This document shows positions 1 to 8,191 of a stretch of DNA of 33,132 nucleotides, one piece after another. This DNA comes from Candidatus Zixiibacteriota bacterium (GTDB lineage: Bacteria; Zixibacteria; MSB-5A5; GN15; FEB-12). How positions within the stretch are numbered: position 1 is the first letter of the stretch; each line of letters starts with the position of its first letter. The stretch covers positions 99,490 through 132,621 of the forward strand of contig JBFMGC010000002.1 in NCBI GenBank assembly GCA_040752815.1, given 5' to 3'. Made by a program: the position numbers and the translations under genes. The notes under the pieces were generated by a model. That model was given only the letters and a program-made list of their open reading frames with translations, was not told the DNA's origin and ran no database searches.

Positions 1-846
1 GCCTTCTCCAACTACGGCGACCTGGTGCGGACGGCGGTCGACGAAGGAATCGACATCATCTTCTCCGGCGCCGGACTCCCAATGAACCTGCCCCAGTATC
101 TCGATAGCAACTCGACTACCAGGCTGGTGCCGATTATCTCCTCCGGGCGGGCGGCCGCGCTGATCTGCAAACGTTGGCTGAGCAAGTACGATTACCTGCC
201 CGATGCGGTCGTGGTCGAGGGGCCCCGCGCCGGCGGACATCTCGGTTTTTCCGAGTCTCAGATATTCGATCCGGCCTTCGCGCTGGAACGACTCGTGCCG
301 GAGGTGGTTGCGGAAGTACGAGGATTCTCCGAACGCTACGGCAAACCGATTCCGGTGATCGCCGCCGGCGGGATATACACGGGCGCCGACATTCGCGCTA
401 TCATGGAGCTTGGCGCCGACGGTGTCCAGATGGGGACTCGCTTTGTCGCCACGCACGAGTGCGACGCCAGTCTGGCCTTCAAGCAGGCGTACATTGACGC
501 CCGCCCGGAAGATATCGTCATCATTCACAGTCCGGTCGGGATGCCCGGACGGGCGATCCGCAACGCCTACCTTGACGATGTCAGCGACGGTATCAAGAAA
601 CCGTACAGTTGTCCGTATCACTGCATTCACACTTGCGACTACAAGAACTCCCCCTACTGCATAGCTCACGCTCTCATAAGCGCCAAACGGGGTCGCTTCC
701 GAAGCGGCTTTGCCTTCGCCGGCGCTAACGTACACCGGGTGACGGAGATCGTCTCGGTGAAAGAGCTCGTCTTATCGCTGATTGACGAGTACGAGCAGGC
801 CGCCTTCGAGACTACCGAGCGCCCGGCCCGCCGCAAGGTCGTTTAG
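1..846 (+). CDS. Nitronate monooxygenase-like flavoprotein (5' partial)
   Basis: The reading frame is open from base 1 and ends at a TAG, so the N-terminal part of the gene lies outside the window. The visible 281 residues are the second half of an FMN-dependent TIM barrel of the nitronate monooxygenase / 2-nitropropane dioxygenase / FabK family. Seen directly: VVEGPRAGGHLG (the family's substrate/flavin loop), PVIAAGGIYTG and GADGVQMGTRFVATHEC (the FMN phosphate-binding segments near the barrel end). A Cys-rich tail, CPYHCIHTCDYKNSPYC, is followed by FAGANVHRVTEIVSVKEL; this tail occurs in many anaerobe members of the family. Such enzymes oxidise nitronates or act as enoyl reductases; which one applies here cannot be told from sequence. 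No co-directional neighbour follows closely, so operon context is lost at the window edge. Confidence 0.85.
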   Translation, partial: AFSNYGDLVRTAVDEGIDIIFSGAGLPMNLPQYLDSNSTTRLVPIISSGRAAALICKRWLSKYDYLPDAVVVEGPRAGGHLGFSESQIFDPAFALERLVPEVVAEVRGFSERYGKPIPVIAAGGIYTGADIRAIMELGADGVQMGTRFVATHECDASLAFKQAYIDARPEDIVIIHSPVGMPGRAIRNAYLDDVSDGIKKPYSCPYHCIHTCDYKNSPYCIAHALISAKRGRFRSGFAFAGANVHRVTEIVSVKELVLSLIDEYEQAAFETTERPARRKVV

Positions 847-1423
847 GGACTGTGGCGGTCATGTACCTTGCGGTGAGCCAGGTGCCCTGCCGCTTGCAGT
901 GGGTGACGATTCCAAAATAACGCCCTATCGTTCACTCTTTCATGCCTGAAGCGTAAACCGGTAGCCTACGACTCCGCTGTAGGTACTTGGGATCTCTGAA
1001 ACAACGCTCATACCTCAATCAAGTCCACCCGCAAAGGTACATCCTCCGCACCATGATAGCAACCGTAACTCGACCAGCGCCCCGATGGCCCACTCAGCCG
1101 GCAGCGGAGTGGGATTGATACGACCCTCGCGCAAGAAGCTGTCGGTCGGGTTCCGCGCGTTGCCCAATTGAGCGCGAAACCCGACAAATCCGCTGCAAAG
1201 ATCGTAAGCACCCTCAGCCGAGTTGCGAGTCGCCCCCGGCACCAAATACCCACCAATTCAATCACCATTTCGATCCCTGCCGCAGAAATACGTGCCTCCC
1301 CCTAGCGCCCAGACGGGCCCTCGTTTATTGTAGATATAACTGTAGATTAACCCGCAATCACCCGTCCGCAGGTTGCTGGCGCTCTGATTGTGCGGCTATC
1401 ACCAACGGAGAGGAAGGTTGGTT
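847..1423. other. Intergenic region, no convincing gene
   Basis: This 577-base gap holds no gene I can support. Two overlapping minus-strand open frames (about 1008-1268) lack ribosome binding sites and recognisable domains. They may be a decayed coding remnant, since the translation is not obviously random, but I could not identify a family. The gap contains a long hairpin at 1145-1185 and an imperfect tandem repeat TGTAGATATAAC / TGTAGATTAAC at 1329-1351, which lies about 75 bases before the DUF6448 gene and could belong to its promoter region. Confidence 0.5.
1145..1185. repeat. Intergenic hairpin, 14-bp stem
   Basis: GTCGGGTTCCGCGC pairs with GCGCGAAACCCGAC across a 13-base loop, with a single mismatch that can form a G-U pair. 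It is not followed by a T-run on either strand, so it does not look like an intrinsic terminator. It resembles the other GC-rich intergenic hairpins of this window in style but not in sequence. Confidence 0.55.
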
Positions 1424-2056
1424 ATGAAACGTTCCAGAGTTTTTCTCGTGACGACGGTGCTCCTGGCGACGCTGCTTTGGCTGCTCATGGCCGGAGTCGC
1501 AGGCGCCCATTGCGACGGACTCGATGGTCCGGTGGTGACTGCCGCCAGACAGGCGCTGGAAACCGGCGACATAAACTTCGTGCTGGTCTGGGTGCAGGCC
1601 GAGGACGCCCAGACGATCTTCGAGGCGTTCAATCAGACCCTCGCTGTTCGCAAACTAGGACCAGAGGCAATGGCCCTGGCCGACATGTATTTCTTCGAGA
1701 CGCTGGTGCGCGTTCACCGGGCCGGCGAGGGCGCACCGTACACTGGCCTCAAGCCGGTGGGACGGGAAATCGGCCCGGTCCTCCCGGCAGCCGATAAGGC
1801 GCTGGTCGACGGCAATCTCGAACCGGTGGTGGGGCTTATTCTCGACGCGATTCACATAGGTCTTCACGCGCGATTCGAGGCAGCCATGGTCGGCAAGAAC
1901 TACAAGGCCGACGATGTCGACGCCGGACGGGAGTTTGTCGAGGCGTACGTGTCGTATATACATTATGTCGAGGGACTTTACGCCCTAGCGGCGGGTGAAT
2001 CGCATGGGCATGAGGTCGAACCAGAGACCTCGCCACAATCTCACGAACACCGCTGA
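1424..2056 (+). CDS. DUF6448 family exported protein
   Basis: The ATG at 1424 is preceded by a purine-rich GGAG/AGGAAGG site 7 bases upstream; the longer frame from a TTG at 1388 would put extra residues in front of a clear signal peptide and was not used. The protein is 210 aa. Residues 1-26 form a signal peptide ending AGVAGA, and the mature protein begins HCDGLDGPVV, the characteristic start of DUF6448 proteins. Other family hallmarks are LVWVQAEDAQTIFEAF, ADMYFFETLVRVHRAGEG and EAYVSYIHYVEGLY. The mature part is alpha-helical with several His, Cys and Glu residues. The C-terminus carries HGHE and HEHR, so metal binding is possible but unproven. The family has no assigned function. It stands alone: downstream is a repeat-rich gap, not another close gene. 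Confidence 0.85.
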   Translation: MKRSRVFLVTTVLLATLLWLLMAGVAGAHCDGLDGPVVTAARQALETGDINFVLVWVQAEDAQTIFEAFNQTLAVRKLGPEAMALADMYFFETLVRVHRAGEGAPYTGLKPVGREIGPVLPAADKALVDGNLEPVVGLILDAIHIGLHARFEAAMVGKNYKADDVDAGREFVEAYVSYIHYVEGLYALAAGESHGHEVEPETSPQSHEHR

Positions 2057-2105
2057 GCGGGTGGTAACATTTCTCGCTGCGGTCCAACATCTGCAGGCGG
2101 AGGTG

Positions 2106-2196
2106 TGATCGTGCCCGGCCCCGCGCCGAAGCGCGGGGTCCTTATCTGCCGACGGATCGGAAAACGTGCCCGGCAGATGTCCACATCTGCCGGCGG
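2106..2196 (+). repeat. GTGCCCGGC composite hairpin repeat, copy 1
   Basis: Two perfect hairpins lie in tandem. CCCCGCGC-CGAA-GCGCGGGG (2119-2138) has an 8-bp stem and a tetraloop. CGGCAGATGT pairs with ACATCTGCCG around CC at 2171-2192. Each is introduced by CGTGCCCGG. A second copy with the same order and orientation sits at about 28898-28990. A further hairpin, CCACCCGC-AA-GCGGGGGG at 2290-2309, follows and is also matched downstream of the second copy (29174-29193). Together these fill most of the 353-base gap 2057-2409, in which I see no gene. Confidence 0.8.
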
Positions 2197-2409
2197 AGGG
2201 CATCGCGCTCTTGGAGCAACGCCTACCAGACTCACCCCAGGGCAAGCTCTAGGGCACCGAGGGGTTTCTTACGCGAGAGTCATCTCAGTCCCACCCGCAA
2301 GCGGGGGGCCCCCCGGCAGGCTGGGGGGCACGTCGGCTTGGTCACCGGAGAGACCGCGCCCGGCCGGAACCCGCCGCCAGGACAACTCGTTAGGACATCT
2401 GAGGCCACC

Positions 2410-3602
2410 GTGGGTTTCTTCGTCGTCGTCATCCTTGCCCTGACCCTTGTGTACGGCTATATCGGCTGGCGCATGATCGTGCCGGCCACTTTCAGTTTGC
2501 CGGTTAGTTTACTGCTCTGGGCACTAATTGTCGCCCTGCTGATTCTTCCCTTCGTGCCCATCTTCACTCGGATGCAAGGTTCGCACCCGTTCTGGGCCGA
2601 CCCGTTGGCCTGGGCGGCCTACCTGAGCTTCGGGTTCATGACCTTGTTGTTCGCGTTCTTGATTGCGAAGGACGTGTCGTTTCTGGTGGCCGGCGTGGTT
2701 CAGAAGTCGGCGCACTGGATAGCGCACCTCTTCAACGGGGCGGACATTGTCGCCGACTCGGTCGATCCGGAGCGACGCCGAATGCTCACGAACGCGGTCA
2801 ATGTGGGGCTGCTCGGTGTGTCCGGCGCCCTGACCGGCTACGGTCTTTTCGAGGCGACGCGCACGCCGCGGGTGATCGAAGTAGATGTACCCCTGGCTAA
2901 TCTGCCGCCCGCGCTCGACCGCTTCCGGATTGTGCAGATCACGGACCTTCACGTCAGCCACACCATCAAGCGCCCGTGGGTGCAGGCGGTGGTCGACACG
3001 GTCAACAGCCTCAATCCGGACCTGGTGGCGCTCACCGGCGATTTGGCCGACGGCTCGGTCGCGCGGCTTCGTGACGATGTCGCGCCGCTCGCCGACCTGA
3101 CGGCCCCCACGGTCGATTCTTCATCACCGGCAATCATGATTATTATTCCGGAGTCCAGCAATGGGTCGATGAGGCCGCCCGGCTCGGTTTCACCGTGCTC
3201 CTGAACGAACACTGGGTCATCGAGCGCGGCGACGCCCGCCTGCTGTTGGCGGGTGTGACAGATTATTCCGGCGGCCAATTCCGCGCGGATCACACCACCG
3301 ATCCGCATCTCGCTCTGGCCGGCGCGCCGCCGACACACACGAAAATCCTGTTGGCCCACCAGCCGCGCAGTGTTTTCGAGGCGGTCAAAGCGGGATATGA
3401 CTATGTTCTGTCCGGCCACACCCATGGCGGGCAGTATTTCCCGTACCATTTTCTGGTCGCGCTGGCCCAACCGTATGTTTCAGGGATGCACCAGCACGGC
3501 GACACTCGTATCTATGTCAGCCGTGGTACCGGCTACTGGGGACCGCAGATCAGAATCGGCGCACCGTCGGAGATTACCGTGCACCGGCTGATTTCGACGT
3601 GA
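2410..3602 (+). pseudogene. Membrane metallophosphoesterase (YkuE/YaeI-like), frameshifted
   Basis: The GTG at 2410 follows GAGG at 2401-2404 and starts about four hydrophobic segments, then a calcineurin-like phosphoesterase domain. The first frame carries ITDLHVSHT (D-x-H metal motif) and LTGDLADGS (GD motif), then runs out of frame after residue 231 and ends at 3204. The rest of the domain is in the next frame: ITGNHDYYSG (GNHD motif), LLAHQPRSVF and SGHTHGGQYFP, ending at 3602. The break is at the C5 run at 3104-3108; one extra C would restore a continuous 397-residue protein with all five metal motifs in the right order. Either the gene has a real frameshift, so the metal site cannot form, or the assembly lost one base. 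The family cleaves phosphoesters at the membrane; the substrate here is unknown. Confidence 0.8.
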
Positions 3603-3630
3603 TTAGGGTGATGTCGACCCGGCGCAAAAC

Positions 3631-3705
3631 ATCCTGCTGAGCTTGTCGAAGCATGACGTTTGTTCTGACCATGTCAGCCTTTGACAAGCTCGGGGTGACC
3701 TAAGT
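3631..3705. repeat. Intergenic inverted repeat with GAGCTTGTC / GACAAGCTC arms
   Basis: GAGCTTGTC (3639-3647) is repeated as its exact complement GACAAGCTC (3683-3691) about 35 bases later. The flanks (TGCTGAGCTTGTCGAAGCATGAC and TGACAAGCTCGGGGTGAC-like) extend the partial symmetry. Similar GAGCTTGTCGAA elements are common intergenic palindromic repeats in many bacterial genomes. It lies between the convergent metallophosphoesterase and SemiSWEET genes and has no T-run, so it is a repeat rather than a clear terminator. Confidence 0.6.
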
Positions 3706-3759
3706 GGTGGGCGGACCCGAGCGTTGAGCGGCATATTTTGCCAGCACTCCGTAGCGAGG

Positions 3760-4014
3760 CTACCTGTAACGGATCTTCAGAATCAGTATCGCCGAGGCAA
3801 TCACCAGCGTGACAACATTCGCCAGTATCACCGGCAGGGAATCAATGATGATCCCGTAGATGAGCCATAGGGCGATACCGGTGCAGATTACCACGTACAT
3901 CCAGAGAGAGATATCGCGGGTCGACTTGCTTTTCCAGATTTTCAGGAGTTGCGGAACGAATGCGGTAGTCGTGCAGGTTCCGGCAATCAGACCGATGAGG
4001 GTAGCTGTGTTCAT
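3760..4014 (-). CDS. SemiSWEET-family sugar transporter
   Basis: The frame can extend to 4185, but the homologous protein begins at the ATG at 4014 and the upstream extension runs through an intergenic repeat, so 84 aa is chosen; no strong ribosome binding site is visible. Three membrane helices are clear: residues about 3-20, 37-56 and 60-79. TAFVPQLLKIWKSKSTRDIS holds the PQ-loop-type proline-glutamine pair. The length, three helices and PQ motif match bacterial SemiSWEETs, which dimerise to form a passive sugar transporter in the inner membrane. The sugar cannot be predicted. It is separated from cinA by a repeat-containing gap, so co-transcription is uncertain. Confidence 0.88.
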   Translation of the reverse strand: MNTATLIGLIAGTCTTTAFVPQLLKIWKSKSTRDISLWMYVVICTGIALWLIYGIIIDSLPVILANVVTLVIASAILILKIRYR

Positions 4015-4048
4015 AAAGCGTAGTTCACAAGACGCGTGTTCCGTGCGC

Positions 4049-4145
4049 GGCAGAGCCTGCCCCGGACTTGATCCGAGGTCCTCGTCTGCCCGAGTATCGA
4101 GGACAGATTCGGAAGGGGCAGACCGGGAGGTCTGCCGCTCACGAG
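4049..4145. repeat. GC-rich intergenic hairpin cluster
   Basis: GGCAGACC-GGGA-GGTCTGCC (4117-4136) is a perfect 8-bp hairpin with a tetraloop. It is preceded by further partly symmetric sequence (CGGCAGAGCCTGCC, CCTCG ... CGAGG). The cluster lies between cinA and the SemiSWEET gene and belongs to the same kind of intergenic hairpins seen elsewhere in the window. No T-run follows. Confidence 0.55.
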
Positions 4146-4188
4146 TGAGATATCCGTGGGTTGGGTGGGGTGCCAGCGTTGTCATGTC

Positions 4189-5430
4189 CTATTTGATGTC
4201 GAGGATGTCCCGCCTCAGCAGCTCCAGCGCCGCGTTGACCGCGCGCGTGCGGTTGATCGGCCGCTCGGTACCGAAACGGTAGTGCTTCGCGTACGCGGTG
4301 TGGGCCGAGGCGAGCCCGATGTATGTCGTGCCCACGGGCTTCAGTTCCGTGCCGCCGTCGGGGCCGGCTACTCCGGTGATCGAAAGCGCGTAGTCACTCT
4401 TGAAGAGCTTCCGGCAGCCGGTCGCCATCGCCAGCGCACACTCCTCGGAAACCGCACCGTGCTGATTCAGGATGTCCTCGGTGATTCCAAGCTGCGCTGT
4501 CTTGACGTCGTTATCGTAGGCAACGACACCGCCCCGAAAATACACAGATGCCCCCGGTATATCGGTAATGGCCATGCCCAGCTGTCCCCCGGTGCACGAC
4601 TCGGCGACTGCCACTGACTTGTCATTGTCCCTGAGCAGTTGCCCGACAACTCCGGCGAGAGTATCATCGTCGCGCCCGTAGATGTAATTGCCGACCGCTT
4701 TCTCGACATGCCGGGCCAGGCGAGCCGCTTTCTCGTCGGCGTCGAGTTTGGAAGCCGCTGTCGCTATGATGCGCAGGTCCACTGAGCCGAAATGCGGCAG
4801 GTATGCCAGCTTTACACCCGACTCGGTTTTCAGCTCCGGCGCTATCAGGTCAGACAGGCGCGATTCCCCCGCTCCCGTGGTTCGCAGCGTAATAGTACTT
4901 ACCACCTGGCCGATATCGAGCCTCGCCAGATACGGCGCCACCTCATCGGTCATGATCTGGCGCATCTCCGCCGGCACCCCCGGCAGCGCGATGAACACTT
5001 TTCCCTTTTCAGCAATGCAAATTCCCACCGCCGATCCAATCCGGTTGGGGAAAAATGTCGCCCCCTGTGGCAGGAGCGCCTGGTTTTGACTGAGGGCGGG
5101 CATCTCCATGCCGCGATCGGCAAAACGGCGGCGGATCGCCTCCAGAACATCGTCGTTAAGGATCAGATTCCGCTTGAAGACCTTGACTATGGCCCGCTTG
5201 GTGAGGTCGTCGTCGGTAGGCCCCAGCCCGCCGGTGGCGATCACAACCTGCGAGCACTTGAGCGCGAGACGAAACGCTTCTTCCATCGCTTCGACTTGAT
5301 CGCCGACCACGCTCGTGGCCTGGACCGTGAAGCCGAGACCGGTGAGCTGCCGGGCGATAAAAGGGGCGTTGGTATCGACCGTGTAGCCCAGCAGAATTTC
5401 GTCGCCGATCGTGATAATCTCAGCTTTCAT
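4189..5430 (-). CDS. cinA: CinA, nicotinamide-nucleotide amidohydrolase with N-terminal COG1058 domain
   Basis: The full-length 413-residue form is present. Residues 1-170 are the MoaB/MogA-like COG1058 domain (GDEILLGYTVDTNAPFIAR near the start, ATGGLGPTDDDLT near residue 65), which in studied homologues hydrolyses ADP-ribose. Residues about 255-410 are the CinA C-terminal (PncC) domain that converts NMN to nicotinate mononucleotide for NAD recycling. Seen there: VAESCTGGQLGMAI, with the catalytic Ser region, and GVAGPDGGTELKPVGTTYIGLA. The start ATG at 5430 has AGGA 11 bases upstream. It is the third gene of a tight pgsA-pgpA-cinA run (27 bases after pgpA). A cinA/pgsA/recA neighbourhood is common in bacteria, where cinA is often linked to DNA uptake, though the enzymatic role is better supported. 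Confidence 0.95.
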   Translation of the reverse strand: MKAEIITIGDEILLGYTVDTNAPFIARQLTGLGFTVQATSVVGDQVEAMEEAFRLALKCSQVVIATGGLGPTDDDLTKRAIVKVFKRNLILNDDVLEAIRRRFADRGMEMPALSQNQALLPQGATFFPNRIGSAVGICIAEKGKVFIALPGVPAEMRQIMTDEVAPYLARLDIGQVVSTITLRTTGAGESRLSDLIAPELKTESGVKLAYLPHFGSVDLRIIATAASKLDADEKAARLARHVEKAVGNYIYGRDDDTLAGVVGQLLRDNDKSVAVAESCTGGQLGMAITDIPGASVYFRGGVVAYDNDVKTAQLGITEDILNQHGAVSEECALAMATGCRKLFKSDYALSITGVAGPDGGTELKPVGTTYIGLASAHTAYAKHYRFGTERPINRTRAVNAALELLRRDILDIK

Positions 5431-5457
5431 CTGTCCGCACTTCCTGAAGGGGTCAAG

Positions 5458-5916
5458 CTACGCGAATCGGTTCACGGCGTAAATGGCAATCTGCACGAAG
5501 ATGGTCGTGTGGACCCCAGCGGCGATATCATCCATAGTCACTCCCAGGCCGCCAGGCAGCTTTTCGAGCTGGCGGGCGGGCCAGAGTTTGACTACGTCGA
5601 AAGCTCGAAAGGCCACAAACGCGGCGATATACATCTGCAGAGAGTACGGCACAAACAGCAGCGACACAAACATCCCGGCCCACTCGTCGATCACAATCCG
5701 GCGGGCGTCGTGGCCCATAATCGGCTCCGCCAGCGACGCCACCGCGATGGCAAGCAGCGAGGACAGAACCGCGGCGCCTATAGTGAGCGACGGATCCCCT
5801 TTGAGCAGAAACCACCCGATCAGCCAGGCGGGAATCGTGCCCCAGGTGCCGGGGAATGGTTTGAGGTAGCCGGTGAAGAATCCGGACGCCAGGAGCTTGA
5901 TCACAAAGTTCTTCAT
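5458..5916 (-). CDS. pgpA: Phosphatidylglycerophosphatase A
   Basis: The ATG at 5916 gives 152 aa and has AGGA about 7 bases upstream; a longer frame to 6051 overlaps pgsA and lacks family similarity. The enzyme dephosphorylates phosphatidylglycerophosphate to phosphatidylglycerol, the step directly after PgsA. The family signatures GYLKPFPGTWGT (near residue 13) and IVIDEWAGMFVS (near residue 73, with the conserved acidic pair) are visible. Four hydrophobic segments fit an inner-membrane enzyme. It begins 8 bases after pgsA, so two consecutive steps of acidic phospholipid synthesis are made from one transcript. Confidence 0.93.
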   Translation of the reverse strand: MKNFVIKLLASGFFTGYLKPFPGTWGTIPAWLIGWFLLKGDPSLTIGAAVLSSLLAIAVASLAEPIMGHDARRIVIDEWAGMFVSLLFVPYSLQMYIAAFVAFRAFDVVKLWPARQLEKLPGGLGVTMDDIAAGVHTTIFVQIAIYAVNRFA

Positions 5917-5924
5917 GCCCAGTC

Positions 5925-6512
5925 CTATTTGAGTACCGATTTGATCATGTGGAAGTATTTCACGATATAGTCCACCCCGGTCCAGACCGTCACCGCCGCG
6001 GTGATCCAGAGCAGCCAGCCGGAATAGTAACGATAGTCGAACTGAAGCCACACGCGCGCCGGATGGTCGAAATGCTCGAGGCTGCTGATCAGGCAGATAT
6101 ATCCCATGACCGTGCCGACTACGGTCATCTGGAGGAAGGTCTTCACTTTGGCCATCCAGGTGGGGGGAATGACCACCCCCTTGTAGGCGGCCAAAAGGCG
6201 CAGCCCGGTGACCGAGAACTCACGCCCGACAATCAGCACCACCGGCAGCGGGGAGGCGTAGCCGAGCGCGATAAACGAGATCAGCGCCGACGACACCAGG
6301 ATTTTGTCCGCCAGCGGGTCCATAAACTTGCCGAACCCGGTGATCACACCCATCTTGCGAGCGTAGTAACCGTCGGCCAGGTCAGTCAAAGCCGCCACCA
6401 GAAACAGCCCGAGGGCGATCATCCGCATGTAGAAGTTGTCGACCAGGAAGAAAAACATGAAGACTGGCGCCAGGCCTATGCGGATGAGGGTGAGCAGGTT
6501 GGGCGTGTTCAT
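5925..6512 (-). CDS. pgsA: CDP-diacylglycerol--glycerol-3-phosphate 3-phosphatidyltransferase
   Basis: This 195-aa integral membrane enzyme makes phosphatidylglycerophosphate from CDP-diacylglycerol and glycerol-3-phosphate. It carries the complete CDP-alcohol phosphotransferase signature in the order D-G-x2-A-R-x8-G-x3-D-x3-D: ADGYYARKMG followed by GFGKFMDPLADK (residues about 46-71). MNTPNLLTLIRIG at the N-terminus is the typical PgsA start. About five further hydrophobic segments follow. It opens the pgsA-pgpA-cinA run. No strong ribosome binding site is seen before the ATG. The 326-base gap upstream, before recA, holds a hairpin repeat and a 31-base palindrome that might control it. Confidence 0.95.
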   Translation of the reverse strand: MNTPNLLTLIRIGLAPVFMFFFLVDNFYMRMIALGLFLVAALTDLADGYYARKMGVITGFGKFMDPLADKILVSSALISFIALGYASPLPVVLIVGREFSVTGLRLLAAYKGVVIPPTWMAKVKTFLQMTVVGTVMGYICLISSLEHFDHPARVWLQFDYRYYSGWLLWITAAVTVWTGVDYIVKYFHMIKSVLK

Positions 6513-6617
6513 GAACCAGCAAGGTAGGCGGTTGGCCGGCTGGTGTCAACCGAGCGGGCGAGGGTGGTATTGCCTCGCACCTGGACTAGCGAAGCGGGGA
6601 TGGGCAAATAACCCGTG

Positions 6618-6643
6618 CGTGGTGGACGTCCTCATCCACCACG
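6618..6643. repeat. GTGGTGGAC hairpin repeat, copy 1
   Basis: CGTGGTGGA and TCCACCACG form a perfect 9-bp stem around CGTCCTCA. The element at 18329-18354 is the same family in the opposite orientation, matching over about 30 bases with few differences. It sits in the gap between recA and pgsA. Confidence 0.75.
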
Positions 6644-6662
6644 ACCCGGCGCGCTCCAGAAC

Positions 6663-6693
6663 AACTTGATATTCCAAATTGGCATATCAAGTT
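6663..6693. promoter_or_regulatory. 31-base near-perfect AT-rich palindrome between recA and pgsA
   Basis: AACTTGATATTCCAA and TTGGCATATCAAGTT are reverse complements at 14 of 15 positions around one central base. The element is AT-rich, unlike the GC-rich repeat hairpins nearby. No T-run follows, so it is not a classical terminator. It lies 151 bases before the pgsA start and 145 bases after the recA stop. A protein binding site is possible; no factor can be named. The rest of the 6513-6838 gap contains only the hairpin repeat and no gene. Confidence 0.55.
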
Positions 6694-6838
6694 CAAACAG
6701 GTGGCCCCAATACTGATTGGCGAGCTACTTATCGAGTGCGCCGCACCCTACCCGTGAACACAATCTACAAATTCACAAACTGATTAATGGCGGCATCGAA
6801 GCGGCCCCCGCCCTACAATCCTTCTGCCACCAACTTGC

Positions 6839-7903
6839 TCAAAACTCCCCTTCGGCGCCTTCCTCCGAGTCCGCCGGGCGGCTGCCGGCCGCCTCCGGCT
6901 TTGCGCTCGGCACCGCGCGCACCTTCGCCAGAATCTCGTCGAATACCTGCTGATTGGTCTCGATAAACTGCCGCGCGTTCTCCCGTCCCTGGCCGAGTCG
7001 CGCCCCCTCGTAGCTGAACCAGGCGCCGGACTTCTCGATAATGTTCCGCTCCACCGCCATATCGAGCAGTTCGCCCGAACGCGAAACACCCCTGCCGTAG
7101 ATGATGTCAAACTCGCACTCGCGGAACGGCGGCGCCACTTTGTTCTTCACCACCCGCACACGGGTTCGGTTGCCGACCACTTCCTGGCCGTCTTTGATAG
7201 CCGCGATACGGCGGATATCAAGCCGCAGCGACGCATAGAATTTCAGCGCGTTGCCGCCGGTGGTAGTCTCCGGGTTGCCGAACATCACCCCGATCTTCAT
7301 GCGGATCTGGTTGATAAAGACAATCGCCGTGTGCGACTTGGACGTAATCGCGGTCAGTTTCCGCAGCGCCTGGGACATTAGCCGGGCGTGAAGCCCCATG
7401 TGCGCGTCGCCCATCTCACCCTCGATCTCCGAGCGCGGCGTCAACGCCGCCACCGAGTCGATCACGATAATATCGACCGCACCGGAACGGACCAGCGTCT
7501 CGGTGATATCGAGTGCCTGCTCGCCGCTGTCGGGCTGGGCCACCAACAGATCCTCGGTGTTGACCCCCAGCGCATGGGCATACTGCGCGTCGAGCGCATG
7601 CTCGGCGTCGATAAACGCCGCCTGCCCGCCCAGTTTCTGGGTCTCGGCGATCATGTGCAGCGCCAGCGTGGTCTTGCCCGACGCTTCCGGGCCAAAAATC
7701 TCAATCACCCGCCCGCGCGGTATCCCGCCTACGCCCAGGGCGTGGTCCAGCCCGATCGAGCCGGTGGGGATAGTCTCGACTTCGAGCACGGTGCCGTCGC
7801 CAAGACGCATAATAGAGCCTTTGCCGAAGGAGCGTTCGATTTGCGTGAGCGCGGCGGAAAGCGCTTTTTTGCGGTCGGCCGCGGTTGATGAGGACTGGGC
7901 CAT
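6839..7903 (-). CDS. recA: RecA recombinase
   Basis: RecA polymerises on single-stranded DNA, drives strand exchange and triggers LexA self-cleavage. All family landmarks are visible: [16 protein letters not shown] (Walker A), [25 protein letters not shown] (Walker B), LRKLTAI and [24 protein letters not shown] (loop L2). The ATG at 7903 gives 354 aa, the usual size, and starts MAQSSS, with GGCAGG 6 bases upstream. A frame extension to the ATG at 7945 exists but has no ribosome binding site. The acidic C-terminus ([10 protein letters not shown]) is typical. A palindrome at 7955-7970 lies just upstream and may be an SOS operator. thpR is upstream on the same strand, 288 bases away. Confidence 0.97.
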   Translation of the reverse strand: MAQSSSTAADRKKALSAALTQIERSFGKGSIMRLGDGTVLEVETIPTGSIGLDHALGVGGIPRGRVIEIFGPEASGKTTLALHMIAETQKLGGQAAFIDAEHALDAQYAHALGVNTEDLLVAQPDSGEQALDITETLVRSGAVDIIVIDSVAALTPRSEIEGEMGDAHMGLHARLMSQALRKLTAITSKSHTAIVFINQIRMKIGVMFGNPETTTGGNALKFYASLRLDIRRIAAIKDGQEVVGNRTRVRVVKNKVAPPFRECEFDIIYGRGVSRSGELLDMAVERNIIEKSGAWFSYEGARLGQGRENARQFIETNQQVFDEILAKVRAVPSAKPEAAGSRPADSEEGAEGEF

Positions 7904-7954
7904 CTCCGACCTGCCTTTCTTAAGCTGGATCTTACCTCGTTCCATGACGCGAAA

Positions 7955-7981
7955 GTTCGTCTATACGAACGGTCAAATATA
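7955..7981 (-). promoter_or_regulatory. Candidate recA promoter/operator with GTTCGT-N4-ACGAAC palindrome
   Basis: GTTCGT-CTAT-ACGAAC (7955-7970) is a perfect 6-bp-arm palindrome 52 bases upstream of the chosen recA start. On the minus strand a TATATT hexamer (7976-7981) lies just before it, so transcription would begin within or at the edge of the palindrome, a usual operator position. No good -35 was found. The motif differs from the Bacillus GAAC-N4-GTTC box and from the E. coli CTG-N10-CAG box. A LexA site is inference from position only. Confidence 0.45.
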
Positions 7982-8191
7982 TCACTTTTGCGCCTGCCCC
8001 AATAATCATTTTGACCACTGTCAGATCCTGTCAGTGAAAATGCGGGTTGACACAAATGAAAGTGGGGAGTCTAAGGGCGCCGCCCCTTATATAGAGGCCT
8101 ATAACTGTTTATATGTAATAGACTTAGAGCTCGCTCCTTATGCTGCTATTGCCAGACCACACTCTCACGAGGAGAAACGAGATTTGGCATC

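Noticed and set aside
1008-1268. Two overlapping minus-strand frames of 76-86 codons
   Set aside because: No ribosome binding site or family; possibly a decayed gene fragment, but not supportable.
4792-5970. 392-codon plus-strand open frame opposite cinA and pgpA
   Set aside because: It lies wholly antisense to well-conserved genes and reads as an Arg/His-rich artefact of GC-rich third positions.
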